Part shown: piece after piece, positions 34,069-42,533 of the stretch
Position numbering within the stretch: the stretch's first letter is position 1
Layout: every line of letters starts with the position of its first letter
NCBI GenBank assembly: GCA_903839875.1
Contig: CAIMDZ010000135.1
Coordinates: forward strand, 1-42,615
Reading direction: 5' to 3'
Length of the DNA stretch: 42,615 nt
Source: an uncultured Bacteroidota bacterium
GTDB taxonomy: Bacteria; Bacteroidota; Bacteroidia; Chitinophagales; Chitinophagaceae
Notes under the pieces: generated by a model
Databases searched by the model: none
Told to the model about the DNA's origin: nothing
Seen by the model: only the letters and a program-made list of their open reading frames with translations
Position numbers and translations under genes: made by a program

Positions 34069-34908
34069 TTATATTGCTAACGCCTGAGCCAGCTCCGAAT
34101 AAACATACCATTGATACCCTAAGAGCTTGATATTTTTTTTCCATGCCGAATGATCTTCATTGTAATTTTTCAGGAAGATCGTGTATGCCTCTTCAGGTTT
34201 ATTTGAGTTCAGCCATGGCCCCAAAAACTCAGGCTCCGCTGAAAATATTATAATGATATTGGCCTTACCGGCTATGCCATAGTAAGATAATCTTTCCTTT
34301 ACGTATTCAAAAGCTTCTACAGGATCTGTAACATATGCATGCACGAGTATTCGGTTGGCATTCGCAAGCATTTCTTTAGCCTGTTGCGCAGCAGGCCATC
34401 CCACATAGGTTTCACATATACACTTATCCTGTACTGACAGTTGATGTATGTCTTTGAACTGTGTTTTGAAAAAGGTATAAGCCCCGGAAGTGTCGCAGGG
34501 CAGTCCGCTGGGTTTTAGATAGTAATCACAATAAAAGTCGTAAATGGGACCATCGTTCCAGAATTCAAATTCCACATTGTACACATCCATTTTTTCAGCA
34601 GCCTCACCACGCACACTGTTATACTTGCTGATTACATTGGTAAAAAAATCTGCATTCTCCGCAATGCCTGCAATATGGTTTATTCCGAATTCGTTTCTGG
34701 CACGCGAAATAAACGAGGCTAATTCGTCTGTGGTCTCCTTGCTAATATCGCCTTTGTGCAAAATCTTTTGAATTTCATACAGCGATAACGTTGTAAAATT
34801 ATGCGATTTCACAAAATCCAGCAGTTCGCTTTCCGCCTGTTCCTCACCGAGTATGTCAGATAGTCCGTCAATATAAAGTCCCTGATAAGCAGCCATGGTT
34901 TTTTGCAT
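34069..34908 (-). CDS. Protein of unknown function, ~279 aa
   Basis: The ATG at 34908 is chosen; a TTG at 34929 is less likely, and a further ATG at 34896 is possible. No signal peptide or membrane helix is evident. The sequence alternates strands and helices, with NVEFEFWND, CICETYVGWPAAQ, RILVHAYV, NIIIIFSAEPEFLGPWL and YQWYVYSELAQAL, which is reminiscent of a TIM-barrel, glycosidase-like fold: acidic residues sit at strand ends (E in EFEFWND, E in CICETYVGW, E in FSAEPEF). No specific family is claimed. It lies downstream of the broken kinase gene on the same strand. Confidence 0.7.
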   Translation of the reverse strand: MQKTMAAYQGLYIDGLSDILGEEQAESELLDFVKSHNFTTLSLYEIQKILHKGDISKETTDELASFISRARNEFGINHIAGIAENADFFTNVISKYNSVRGEAAEKMDVYNVEFEFWNDGPIYDFYCDYYLKPSGLPCDTSGAYTFFKTQFKDIHQLSVQDKCICETYVGWPAAQQAKEMLANANRILVHAYVTDPVEAFEYVKERLSYYGIAGKANIIIIFSAEPEFLGPWLNSNKPEEAYTIFLKNYNEDHSAWKKNIKLLGYQWYVYSELAQALAI

Positions 34909-34985
34909 TAAAGTTAACGATGTAATCAATGAGAAAAAGACCTTAACGGCACTTTAACCAATTCTGGGTCCTTACGTTTTTTGTA

Positions 34986-35504
34986 TTAGCGGTTTAAAAA
35001 ATACTCCCGGAATAATGACATTTCCTTAAATTCCTCCTCCAGATATTTGCCATAAAGTTTATCACCAACCTGTTACCTCAGCACTGATATGCCCACATCT
35101 ATCAGCCGCAGCCCCTCATCGGTAAGCAGTATATTGTCGAAAGCGAGTCCGGAAATATTGGATGGCCGTCTAAGATCATGGTGAATGAATCCCGAGTTAT
35201 GTAACTCCTTCATTTCCTGTTCAAACACCTCCAGCCATAGTTCTCTTTTCTCCACCTCGTGAGCACGGTAATCTATAGGATAAATCCGCTCCATTACCAA
35301 AAGCTCAGCTTTAAGCGATTCATCATAATCCAACCGGATAAAACGGCACACCAGGTTATTAACCTTGTTGGCGAATTTCATTTTTTCAGCCTCTGAACCA
35401 ATATCAGAACGGGTATCTTCAAGAAACATTTTACCCACTTCCGTTACTGACAACACGATAACCTTGTTATTATCGCCGGTTGAAAGAAGTCTTGGGATTT
35501 TCAT
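34986..35504 (-). pseudogene. Mini protein-kinase-like gene interrupted by an in-frame TAA
   Basis: The ATG at 35504 opens 143 codons ending at TAA 35073-35075. Reading on in the same frame gives 28 more sense codons (QVGDKLYGKYLEEEFKEMSL, then FREYFLNR) to a second TAA at 34986-34988. The extension looks like genuine helical coding sequence. The kinase signature is GFIHHDLRRPSN (HRD-like loop with catalytic Asp and Asn) and LIDVG (DFG-like). No glycine-rich loop is visible in the short N-lobe, though KAELLVMERIYPID could hold hinge sequence. The predicted cytoplasmic phosphotransferase is therefore shortened by ~28 residues through a nonsense codon, unless it is a sequence error or the stop is read through. 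It starts 36 bp after the PafA-like gene. Confidence 0.7.
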
Positions 35505-35540
35505 AAATAAATTAATAGGACAAAATTATAAATTTTCACA

Positions 35541-37214
35541 CTATTTCCTTACCTTTTTATCGGTAATCTCAGTTATCGGTTTCCCAATACATCCGTTCGG
35601 AGCCTGTATGTGCAACAAAGCAGCCAGCGTTGCACTTATATCAGTCATGTTTACAGGCCTGTTTGTCTCTCCCTTAGTGATATGCCAGCCATACCAGAGC
35701 AGTGGAATGTGGCTATCGTAAGGATTCCAGGCACCATGCGTGGTGCCGGTAAACCGGTCGGATTCAAACCATCCGGGATTGAGTATGAGTTGCAGACAAC
35801 CGCTTCGGTTAAGGTTGTAACCGTTTATTGCCATTGTACGAATAGGTTCAGGTACTGCGGTTTTATTCAGGTCTTCCATATCAATGACAAAGGATAATGG
35901 CATATTGTAACGCATGGTTGACGAATTGAGTAACCAGTTGCGTATGCTGGTCTTTATTTCTTCCCTGTGCAATGATTTGTCGCCGGCTATGTATTGTTCA
36001 TTCAGGAAAACCTGGTAATTAACAACACCTCTTACCAGTGGCGAATCTTTTTTGAACTCGTCTTTCAGGTAGCTGTTCAGGTTGGCTGTCACGTTGGGGC
36101 CAGCGCCTGCCGGAATATTATGGTCTTTGAGGAATTGAGGATTATGTGCGCCCCCATGATCTGCGGTGAGGAAGAACAGGTAGTTTCCCCTGCCGTAAAT
36201 TTTATCCAGGAAACTCATAAAATCAGCAATTTGTATATCCAGGCGCACATACATGTCTTCTACCTCAACCGAGTTAGGGGCAAATTGATGCCCTGCATAA
36301 TCAGTACTTGAAAGACTGACACAAAGGAAATCGGGATCACTACCCCTTCCCATTTTTTCGCCCATTATACAGGCCTCGGCCATATAAAAAGTAAGTGCAT
36401 TACCCGCAGGAATGCTTTTTAAAGTCTTTAACCTGTCAGACTTTGCCAGTTGCTTAAACTGATGCGGGAACACAGGCTCAGTTTCACCCTTAAAACCTTC
36501 TTCATAAACGTTTGAGTCGCTGGTACTTTGTATATAAACGTTTTGATTTTTCAGCAAAGTCCAGCCCGGTTTTGTAAGGCTGTCTGCAAGGTCCCTTTTA
36601 TTAAAAGTATCCAGCCAGCCCGGTTTCTGGAATTGCTTGTCGTAATAGGTGCTAGTTACAAAATTGCCGGTATTATCATCATACCAATAGGCTGCATTGC
36701 CGGTATGCCCTGCAGGTAAAATGGAACCCCTGTCCTTTATAGCTACCCCGAAAACATGTGACCTGAAATTAGTGGTCAGACGAAGTTCATCTGTTATAGT
36801 TGTTGTGATAAGGTTACGTGGGCTATATGAAGGTTTTTTTGACGTATCACCAGCAAGCCGGACATTGTCATCATCCACACAATACCAATTTCGTCCTGTT
36901 TGGTTATCTATCCAGTTATTTCCTGCAATGCCATTTATGGATGGCACAGAACCAGAATAAATACAGGCATGGCCAGGCCCGGTAAAAGACGGCAGATAAT
37001 CAATAGAGGTATTCTGGCAATTGAATCCTTCACCCATTATCCGCTTAAAACCATCCTTACCATAAAGGTCGGCATAGCGGTATAGGTAATCCCAGCGCAT
37101 CTGGTCAATAACCAAACCAATTACAATTTTGGGCTTATCCGGCTTTGGATGTTGCCTGCAACAGGATGATATCCCAACTATTAACAAAATAATAAACAGC
37201 TTGAAACCCTTCAT
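35541..37214 (-). CDS. PafA-type alkaline phosphatase / type I phosphodiesterase lipoprotein
   Basis: 557 aa from the ATG at 37214; an upstream TTG at 37256 is rejected. Signal with lipobox-like VGISSCC. The N-terminal metal site is VIDQMRWDY, and the nucleophile is T78 in YLPSFTGPGHACIYSG, at the same place as Thr79 of Elizabethkingia PafA. SSTDYAGHQFAPNS and FLTADHGGAHNP supply further zinc ligands. It is a periplasmic or outer-membrane phosphate monoesterase. It is divergent from the SPT-like gene; the 134-bp space between them must hold both promoters. Confidence 0.92.
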   Translation of the reverse strand: MKGFKLFIILLIVGISSCCRQHPKPDKPKIVIGLVIDQMRWDYLYRYADLYGKDGFKRIMGEGFNCQNTSIDYLPSFTGPGHACIYSGSVPSINGIAGNNWIDNQTGRNWYCVDDDNVRLAGDTSKKPSYSPRNLITTTITDELRLTTNFRSHVFGVAIKDRGSILPAGHTGNAAYWYDDNTGNFVTSTYYDKQFQKPGWLDTFNKRDLADSLTKPGWTLLKNQNVYIQSTSDSNVYEEGFKGETEPVFPHQFKQLAKSDRLKTLKSIPAGNALTFYMAEACIMGEKMGRGSDPDFLCVSLSSTDYAGHQFAPNSVEVEDMYVRLDIQIADFMSFLDKIYGRGNYLFFLTADHGGAHNPQFLKDHNIPAGAGPNVTANLNSYLKDEFKKDSPLVRGVVNYQVFLNEQYIAGDKSLHREEIKTSIRNWLLNSSTMRYNMPLSFVIDMEDLNKTAVPEPIRTMAINGYNLNRSGCLQLILNPGWFESDRFTGTTHGAWNPYDSHIPLLWYGWHITKGETNRPVNMTDISATLAALLHIQAPNGCIGKPITEITDKKVRK

Positions 37215-37348
37215 AAAAGTGGCTTTTATACTTAAAATTATAGATACAAAGTGCAAAAGTGCAAAATGTGCGGGGAACGGTCAGTTATATTTTTATTATT
37301 TTCGCACCGGAATAAGATTGTTAGCATACAAAGTAAAATTTGAATAAT

Positions 37349-38593
37349 ATGGACATATTCGCAAAGTTTGAGAAAAGATTAGGGCCAATAGGAGATTATG
37401 CAGAAAAAGCGCCCGGGTATTTCGCGTTTCCGAAACTGGAGGGAGAGTGCGGGAACAGGATGAAATTCAGGGGGAAGGAAAAAATAATCTGGAGCCTTAA
37501 CAATTACCTGGGGCTGGCCAACCATCCTGAAGTCAGAAAAGCTGATGCCGAGGCTGCAGCAAAATACGGACTTGCATCACCGATGGGGGCAAGGATGATG
37601 AGTGGTAACTCTGATCTGCACCTGCAACTGGAGCGTGAGTTGGCAGAGTTCGTTGGCAAGGAAGACGCCCTGCTGTTCAACTACGGCTACCAGGGAATGG
37701 TGTCGGCCATTGACAGCCTGTGCGGACGGCATGATGTAGTGGTGTATGACGCAGAGTCGCATGCATGCATCATTGACGGCCTTCGCCTTATACCCAGCCA
37801 CCGTTATGTGTATAAGCACAACGATATCGCCGATTGCGATAAGCAACTGGCACGTGCTACCGAACTGGTGAAGAAAACCGGCGGTGGTATCCTCGTGATC
37901 ACAGAAGGCGTATTTGGTATGAGCGGTAACCAGGGCAAGATCCGTGAAATAGCAGTACTCCGTGAAAAATATGAGTTCCGCCTGTTTGTGGATGACGCGC
38001 ATGGATTCGGTACAATGGGCAAGACGGGTGCAGGTATCGGTGATGAGCAGAACTGCATTGACGATATAGATATTTACTTCTCCACGTTTGCCAAGTCAAT
38101 GGCCAGTATCGGCGCGTTTGTTGCTGCAGACAAAAGGATTCTTACCTACCTGCGCTACAATATGCGTTCGCAGATATACGCCAAATCTTTGCCAATGGCA
38201 TTTGTTGCCGGCAACCTGAAACGCCTGGAACTACTGCGTACCCATCCTGAACTGAAAGAAAAACTATGGCACAATGTACGCAGGCTACAGCAGGGTTTCC
38301 GTGACCGTGGATTCGACCTGGGCACAACCAACACACCGGTAACACCGGTATTCATGAAGGGCGGACTCTATGATGCTGTTCAGCTTACCTTCGATATGCG
38401 TGAGAACTATAACATCTTCTGTTCTGTGATCGTGTACCCTGTAATACCCAAGGGACAAATAGAACTCCGCATAATACCCACCGCAGCACATACCGACCAG
38501 GATATAGACGAAACACTGGCAGCATTTGATGCTGTGCGTGAGAAGCTGGATAAAAAATTGTATCCGCAGGAAATGCCGATGGTAGGGGTATAA
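37349..38593 (+). CDS. Alpha-oxoamine synthase, serine palmitoyltransferase-like
   Basis: 414 aa from the ATG at 37349; a TTG three codons upstream is rejected. PLP enzyme with H138 in AESHAC stacking on the cofactor, VDDAHGFG (D215/H218) and Schiff-base K249 in FSTFAKSMASIGAF. The N-terminal IWSLNNYLGL and MGARMMSGN motifs fit the family (KBL, BioF, SPT). Bacteroidota enzymes with this N-terminus (FAKFEKRLGPIGDYAEKAPG) are annotated as sphingolipid-forming SPT, condensing serine with acyl-CoA. BioF or KBL activity is less likely because no biotin or threonine genes are adjacent. Ends in a strong terminator. Confidence 0.9.
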   Translation: MDIFAKFEKRLGPIGDYAEKAPGYFAFPKLEGECGNRMKFRGKEKIIWSLNNYLGLANHPEVRKADAEAAAKYGLASPMGARMMSGNSDLHLQLERELAEFVGKEDALLFNYGYQGMVSAIDSLCGRHDVVVYDAESHACIIDGLRLIPSHRYVYKHNDIADCDKQLARATELVKKTGGGILVITEGVFGMSGNQGKIREIAVLREKYEFRLFVDDAHGFGTMGKTGAGIGDEQNCIDDIDIYFSTFAKSMASIGAFVAADKRILTYLRYNMRSQIYAKSLPMAFVAGNLKRLELLRTHPELKEKLWHNVRRLQQGFRDRGFDLGTTNTPVTPVFMKGGLYDAVQLTFDMRENYNIFCSVIVYPVIPKGQIELRIIPTAAHTDQDIDETLAAFDAVREKLDKKLYPQEMPMVGV

Positions 38594-38635
38594 CCCTACA
38601 TCCCTGAAGGGGGACTTTACTTGAGAATAAGATTT

Positions 38636-38667
38636 AAACTGCTCTATAACTATAGGGCAGTTTTTTT
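38636..38667 (+). terminator. Intrinsic terminator after the SPT-like gene
   Basis: AAACTGCTCTATA (38636-38648) pairs with TATAGGGCAGTTT (38651-38663), with one G-T wobble, followed by a T7 tract at 38661-38667. It separates the SPT-like gene from the RmlD-like gene. Confidence 0.92.
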
Positions 38668-38700
38668 ATTTATCTTTACTCACTTTATCAATTAACATTA

Positions 38701-38720
38701 AAAGCCCCTTTAGGGGTTTG
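38701..38720 (+). promoter_or_regulatory. Small hairpin AAAGCCCC-TTTA-GGGGTTT just before a start codon
   Basis: Seven to eight base pairs around a TTTA loop end about five bases before the ATG at 38725. It could mask the ribosome-binding region. Similar CCC..GGG hairpins occur at about 38602 and 40352. Confidence 0.45.
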
Positions 38721-38724
38721 GGAT

Positions 38725-39600
38725 ATGAAAGTATTTATCTCCGGTGCATCAGGACTCGTGGGCGGCAACTGCCTCAAACATTTTACAGAACAAGGCTGCG
38801 AAGTTGTTGGCTCCTACTATTCATTCCAGACCGATGATACCGTATTCTACGATACCCTCAATCCAGACCATCCTTACAATTTTGATGTAGCCACATTTGC
38901 TCCTGATGTTATTGTGCATTGCGGCGCACTCACGCATGTAGATTATTGCGAAACCCATGAAGAGGAAAGCTATGAGAAAACCGTGCAAAGCACTATCAAC
39001 CTCATAAAGCTGGCGAATGAATGCAAAGCCCGCATGGTTTACATCTCCACAGACTATGTATATGATGGCAAAAATGGCCCATACAAAGAAGATGCGCCTT
39101 TCAACCCCCTCGGTGTATATGCACGGCATAAACTTGAAGCTGAGCAACTGGTGCTGAGAGATATAGACCGTCCATTGGTACTCAGGGTTACCAATGTATA
39201 TGGCAACGAAGTAAGAGGTAAGAACTTTGTCGCGCGTATAGTAGACCAGTGTAAAAACCAGCAAAAACTGAAATTAGTATTACCCTACGACCAATACGCC
39301 TCACCTGCTAATGCCTGGGATATAGCCAGGGTAATGTATCTTCTTCTGAGAGACGATAAACGTGGTGTTTACAACATTGGCGGAACAGATTATGTGAACA
39401 GGGTGGAGCTTGCATTGCGGGTACTTAGTTACTTCCCCGATGCGGAATATGATCTGATTCCTATAAGTACGGAAGAAATGAAACAACCTGCAGCGCGACC
39501 GCTGTTAGGTGGGTTTATTAAAATGAAGTTCAGCAACGAATACCCGGAGTTTTTGTTTGGGAATGTTGATAGTTATATGAAAGAAGTGCTGAACACCTGA
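38725..39600 (+). CDS. RmlD-like NAD(P)-dependent sugar reductase (SDR family)
   Basis: 291 aa. Extended SDR with FISGASGLVGGN (GxxGxxG) at the N-terminus, the YISTDYVYDG motif of dTDP-4-dehydrorhamnose reductases, and the catalytic YARHK (Y-x3-K, about residue 133). The middle (RVTNVYGNEVRGKNFVARIV) and YNIGG near the end also fit RmlD. It is likely to reduce a 4-keto nucleotide sugar for cell-surface glycans. No other rml genes lie next to it. A 52-bp structured repeat begins four bases after its stop. Confidence 0.85.
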   Translation: MKVFISGASGLVGGNCLKHFTEQGCEVVGSYYSFQTDDTVFYDTLNPDHPYNFDVATFAPDVIVHCGALTHVDYCETHEEESYEKTVQSTINLIKLANECKARMVYISTDYVYDGKNGPYKEDAPFNPLGVYARHKLEAEQLVLRDIDRPLVLRVTNVYGNEVRGKNFVARIVDQCKNQQKLKLVLPYDQYASPANAWDIARVMYLLLRDDKRGVYNIGGTDYVNRVELALRVLSYFPDAEYDLIPISTEEMKQPAARPLLGGFIKMKFSNEYPEFLFGNVDSYMKEVLNT

Positions 39601-39603
39601 ACA

Positions 39604-39656
39604 CCTCCCGATAAATAAATCGGGACCTTGTTCCGGGGAACCACGCATCGGGCATT
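39604..39656 (+). repeat. 53-bp structured 3' element, copy B
   Basis: Begins four bases after the RmlD-like stop codon. CCCGAT-AAATAA-ATCGGG forms a hairpin at the place where copy A has CCGCT/AGCGG, with one compensatory pair change (C-G to A-T). ACCTTGTTCCGGGGAACCAC and CATCGGGCATT follow. Compare 33446-33497. A 14-bp tandem duplication (CAAATCCCCAATTC) lies further down at 39814-39841. Confidence 0.8.
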
Positions 39657-39846
39657 AGTTCTTTTCTTCAGTTGCGAATATAATTAGGGTCTGCTGTTTT
39701 TGTACTGCGGGTTGCAGATGCTCCTGACCCCCTGATAATAAGGTCAAATTATAGCCAACAGCCAACAACAAGAACCGCAGCACGCAAACCACGCCGGAGC
39801 ATCAACAACAATCCAAATCCCCAATTCCAAATCCCCAATTCCACTA

Positions 39847-40344
39847 TCACAACTTCCTTGAAAGGATTACCATTTTCAGGGCTGTTATTGCTGCTTCTTC
39901 GCCTTTATGACCATGAGCCCCGCCAAGGCGCTCCCAGGCCTGGTCTTCGTTATCCAGTGTCAGCACACCGAATATGACCGGAATGGGCAGCGTAAGATTC
40001 AATTGCAAAATACCATCAGTCACTGCGCGGCATACATAATCGAAATGAGGAGTGCCACCTCTTATCACTGCACCAAATGCAATAATGGCTTCAGGTTTTT
40101 CTTCTTTATCCTGGTAGTGTTCCCACAGTTTGCGTATGGCGAAGGGCAACTCAAAACAACCGGGCACCGCGAGGTTTTCAATAATATCGCCGTTATATTT
40201 ATGCAGCATGCTCTCACAGCCGTTTACCAGTTCCCTTACTATTTTATCGTTCCATTCGGTATGAACTATGGCCACCCTGGCCAGTTTCAGGCCTTCCAGG
40301 TGATGAGTGTCCAATAAGCTGCTGCTGTTCTGCGATTGTGCCAT
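39847..40344 (-). CDS. ribH: 6,7-dimethyl-8-ribityllumazine synthase
   Basis: 165 aa, usual length. Motifs: VAIVHTEWND at the N-terminus, VPGCFELPFAI, GAVIRGGTPHFDYVCRAVTDGI, and GGAHGHKGEEAA with the catalytic His. It condenses ribityl-aminouracil with dihydroxybutanone phosphate in riboflavin synthesis and forms icosahedral or pentameric assemblies. It is downstream of the TPR protein gene, with a 63-bp gap holding a hairpin. No FMN riboswitch was seen. Confidence 0.97.
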   Translation of the reverse strand: MAQSQNSSSLLDTHHLEGLKLARVAIVHTEWNDKIVRELVNGCESMLHKYNGDIIENLAVPGCFELPFAIRKLWEHYQDKEEKPEAIIAFGAVIRGGTPHFDYVCRAVTDGILQLNLTLPIPVIFGVLTLDNEDQAWERLGGAHGHKGEEAAITALKMVILSRKL

Positions 40345-40351
40345 AATAAGA

Positions 40352-40382
40352 ATCCCCTTTTCACCAAAGGTAAAAAGGGGAA
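40352..40382 (-). promoter_or_regulatory. Hairpin between the TPR gene and ribH
   Basis: CCCCTTTT-C-ACC and GGT-A-AAAAGGGG pair as a 12-bp stem with one mismatch around AAA. It ends ~10 bases before the ribH ATG and lacks a U-tract, so it is more likely a translational or processing element, or a dispersed repeat, than a terminator. Confidence 0.45.
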
Positions 40383-40407
40383 CTTAATTATGTATAAAAC
40401 GTGCTCT

Positions 40408-41112
40408 TTAATTTAATTCACCAAGGCGTGCAAGTTCCTTATCCATATCGCGGGCCTGCATGCTCTTGGGGTATTCATCGCGAATGCGTTTAAATGCAGC
40501 TTTCGCATCATTGGTATTATTTGCTGCAATATAGGCCAAACCCAACTGGTACAGGTACATCGGCGTCACCAGGGCATCTTCCTTATCATCAGTAGCTTTC
40601 TTAAAGCAATCTATGGCTTTGGCGCCTTGTCCGTCTTCCATGTATGCCTCGCCAAGCACGCCCTGTGCCATATTGCCCAATGAAGTGCCTTGGCCATCAA
40701 AGTCTTTCAATGCTGTGATTGCTTTTTTATAATCACCCATTTTCAGGTAGCACAAACCTTCATAATAATGAGAGAGATTGCCGGCAGGAGTTGAGCTGTA
40801 TTTTTTCCCGATCTTAATAAAACCGGCATTCTTACCGTCGCCGTTAAGCGCCAGGTTCAAAGAGTCGGCAGCAAAATATTGCTGGGGGAAAAACAGCGCG
40901 GTAGCTGCTTTTTCCTCTTCAGGACCTTTGTACAATCGTGTGTAGGCAAAATAGCCTACTATCAGCAACAATACTATTGTGGTACCAGTGCTTATGGCTT
41001 TCTTATTTTTTTCATAGATCGCCATAATGTTGTCCAGCGGATTGGGTTCCTGCACTGATGACTTTCTTCCTGATACCGGGGCTCCGGGTTGGTTTCTTAC
41101 TTTATTTGCCAT
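40408..41112 (-). CDS. Membrane-anchored tetratricopeptide protein
   Basis: 234 aa. A polar ~40-residue N-terminus is followed by one membrane helix (about residues 41-58, ISTGTTIVLLLIVGYFAYT) and then TPR-type helices (GLCYLKMGDYKKAITALKDF, GEAYMEDGQGAKAIDCFKKA, GLAYIAANNTNDAKAAFKRI). The layout is that of YfgM-like periplasmic TPR proteins, which help outer-membrane protein folding, but it could serve another scaffold role. It is on the same strand as pdhA upstream and ribH downstream, and has a 5' leader rich in A and T. Confidence 0.85.
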   Translation of the reverse strand: MANKVRNQPGAPVSGRKSSVQEPNPLDNIMAIYEKNKKAISTGTTIVLLLIVGYFAYTRLYKGPEEEKAATALFFPQQYFAADSLNLALNGDGKNAGFIKIGKKYSSTPAGNLSHYYEGLCYLKMGDYKKAITALKDFDGQGTSLGNMAQGVLGEAYMEDGQGAKAIDCFKKATDDKEDALVTPMYLYQLGLAYIAANNTNDAKAAFKRIRDEYPKSMQARDMDKELARLGELN

Positions 41113-41216
41113 GATTTGCTTTTTTATCCCTCATCAATTTCAGGGACCTTTTATTTGTTTTATTTTTTGTTACTCTGCTTTATTTATTGTTTCTCGCCGT
41201 TCGCACCTACGTTACA

Positions 41217-41251
41217 CCTCCCTCTCCCCTTGGAGAGGGCCGGGGTGAGGC
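41217..41251. repeat. CTCTCC/GGAGAG palindromic repeat, copy at the pdhA 3' end
   Basis: CCCTCTCC (41220-41227) pairs with GGAGAGGG (41232-41239), then CCGGGGTGAGG. It ends three bases from the pdhA stop codon and matches the element at 17604-17632. It may serve as a 3' hairpin for pdhA. Confidence 0.75.
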
Positions 41252-41253
41252 AC

Positions 41254-42246
41254 CTAATCCACTATAAACGGATAATCCTTATCTACATAAACATCTTTAT
41301 ACAGCTCATCATCATCCGGGTATGGACTATCTTCTGCAAATTTAACAGCTTCTTCCACTTCCATCTTCACTTTTTCATTTATCTGCTCAATTTGTTCGTC
41401 AGTTGCGTACTTATTATCAAGTATGATTTTCAATACCTGGCTGATCGGGTCCTTCTCTTTATATTCTTCCAGTTCTTCTTTACTCCTGTATTTAGCCGGG
41501 TCGCTCATAGAGTGACCGCGATATCTGTAGGTCTTTATCTCCAGGAAGGTTGGTCCCCCACCCTCTCGTGCACGTCTCACAGCCCGCTCTATCCCTTTAT
41601 GCACTTCTTCACAGCTCATACCATCAATAGTATCACCCGGCATATCGTAGGCATCAGCCAGCCTGTAAATATCCAGCACCTTAGATGTACGTTCTACCGA
41701 TGTACCCATTGCGTAATAGTTGTTCTCGCAAATGAACACCACCGGTAACTGCCACAACACTGCCATATTGAACGTCTCGTGCAGCAACCCCTGCCTTGCG
41801 GCGCCATCGCCAAAGAGGCAGATGGTAGCCCTGTCGGTACCCTGGTACTGCTCGGCGAATGCTATTCCTGCTCCCAGCCCTATCTGGGCCCCCACAATAC
41901 CATGCCCCCCAAAAAACCTTTTTTCCTTCGAGAAAAAGTGCATACTGCCCCCTTTTCCCTTGGTGCAACCCGTCGCCTTGCCATACAATTCAGCCATACA
42001 CTGCTTTGCAGATATGCCCTTGGCAATAGCAAGACCATGATCACGGTAAGCGGTAATCAGGTTATCATCGGGGCGCATAGCGCTCATTGCCCCTGCGGCA
42101 ATAGCTTCCTGTCCAATATATAAATGGCAAAATCCTCTTATTTTCTGCATCCCATACAATTGCCCGGCTTTTTCCTCAAAACGCCTAAGCAACAACATGA
42201 GCTCGTACCAGTTCAAATATTGTTCTTTCCCAAACGGACTCTGCAC
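41254..42246 (-). CDS. pdhA: Pyruvate dehydrogenase E1 component, alpha subunit
   Basis: 330 aa starting at a GTG (42246); an in-frame stop lies three codons upstream, so no earlier start exists, and the first ATG is well inside the conserved region. The thiamine diphosphate motif is LFGDGAARQG...FICENN. HLYIGQEAIAAG, TAYRDHGLAIAKG, KGGSMHFFS and YRYRGHSMSDP complete the family pattern. It decarboxylates pyruvate with the E1 beta subunit, which is not in this window. The gene ends at a palindromic repeat before the TPR gene. Confidence 0.95.
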   Translation of the reverse strand: MQSPFGKEQYLNWYELMLLLRRFEEKAGQLYGMQKIRGFCHLYIGQEAIAAGAMSAMRPDDNLITAYRDHGLAIAKGISAKQCMAELYGKATGCTKGKGGSMHFFSKEKRFFGGHGIVGAQIGLGAGIAFAEQYQGTDRATICLFGDGAARQGLLHETFNMAVLWQLPVVFICENNYYAMGTSVERTSKVLDIYRLADAYDMPGDTIDGMSCEEVHKGIERAVRRAREGGGPTFLEIKTYRYRGHSMSDPAKYRSKEELEEYKEKDPISQVLKIILDNKYATDEQIEQINEKVKMEVEEAVKFAEDSPYPDDDELYKDVYVDKDYPFIVD

Positions 42247-42515
42247 GCTCTTTTAAATTTGGTGCGAATTTATAAAAAGTTTTGCTTAGTTGGGGTTTTA
42301 TGTGGGGTTAATTAGAAAAGTTACTACAGATGTGGGGATTGTTTAATGACATTATTTATCATCTGTTCACCTACACCGAGATATTACGCATAAATTCCAA
42401 TCATTATTCATCGGTTCGATGTTGTACGGTTTGGTGTTGTGTGGAAACGGGTATCAATCCGTTCCGGATGCTCCCACTAGTGTCATGTCACACATACTAT
42501 GACGCATAATTTTTG

Positions 42516-42523
42516 TACCTTTG
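42516..42523 (+). promoter_or_regulatory. Putative -7 element of the IS transposase
   Basis: TACCTTTG, an exact TAnnTTTG match ending 10 bases before the ATG at 42534. The same short spacing is seen at 14539 and 31761. Confidence 0.45.
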
Positions 42524-42533
42524 TGCAAAAACT

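Noticed and set aside
34909-34929. TTG start for the 279-aa protein
   Set aside because: ATG codons at 34908 and 34896 are more likely; no ribosome site favours the TTG.
40345-40407. FMN riboswitch before ribH
   Set aside because: The gap is too short and contains only a simple hairpin without the conserved RFN motifs.
41089-41748. Plus-strand 219-codon frame over the pdhA and TPR gene region
   Set aside because: It overlaps the well-supported pdhA gene in antisense and has no recognisable protein features.
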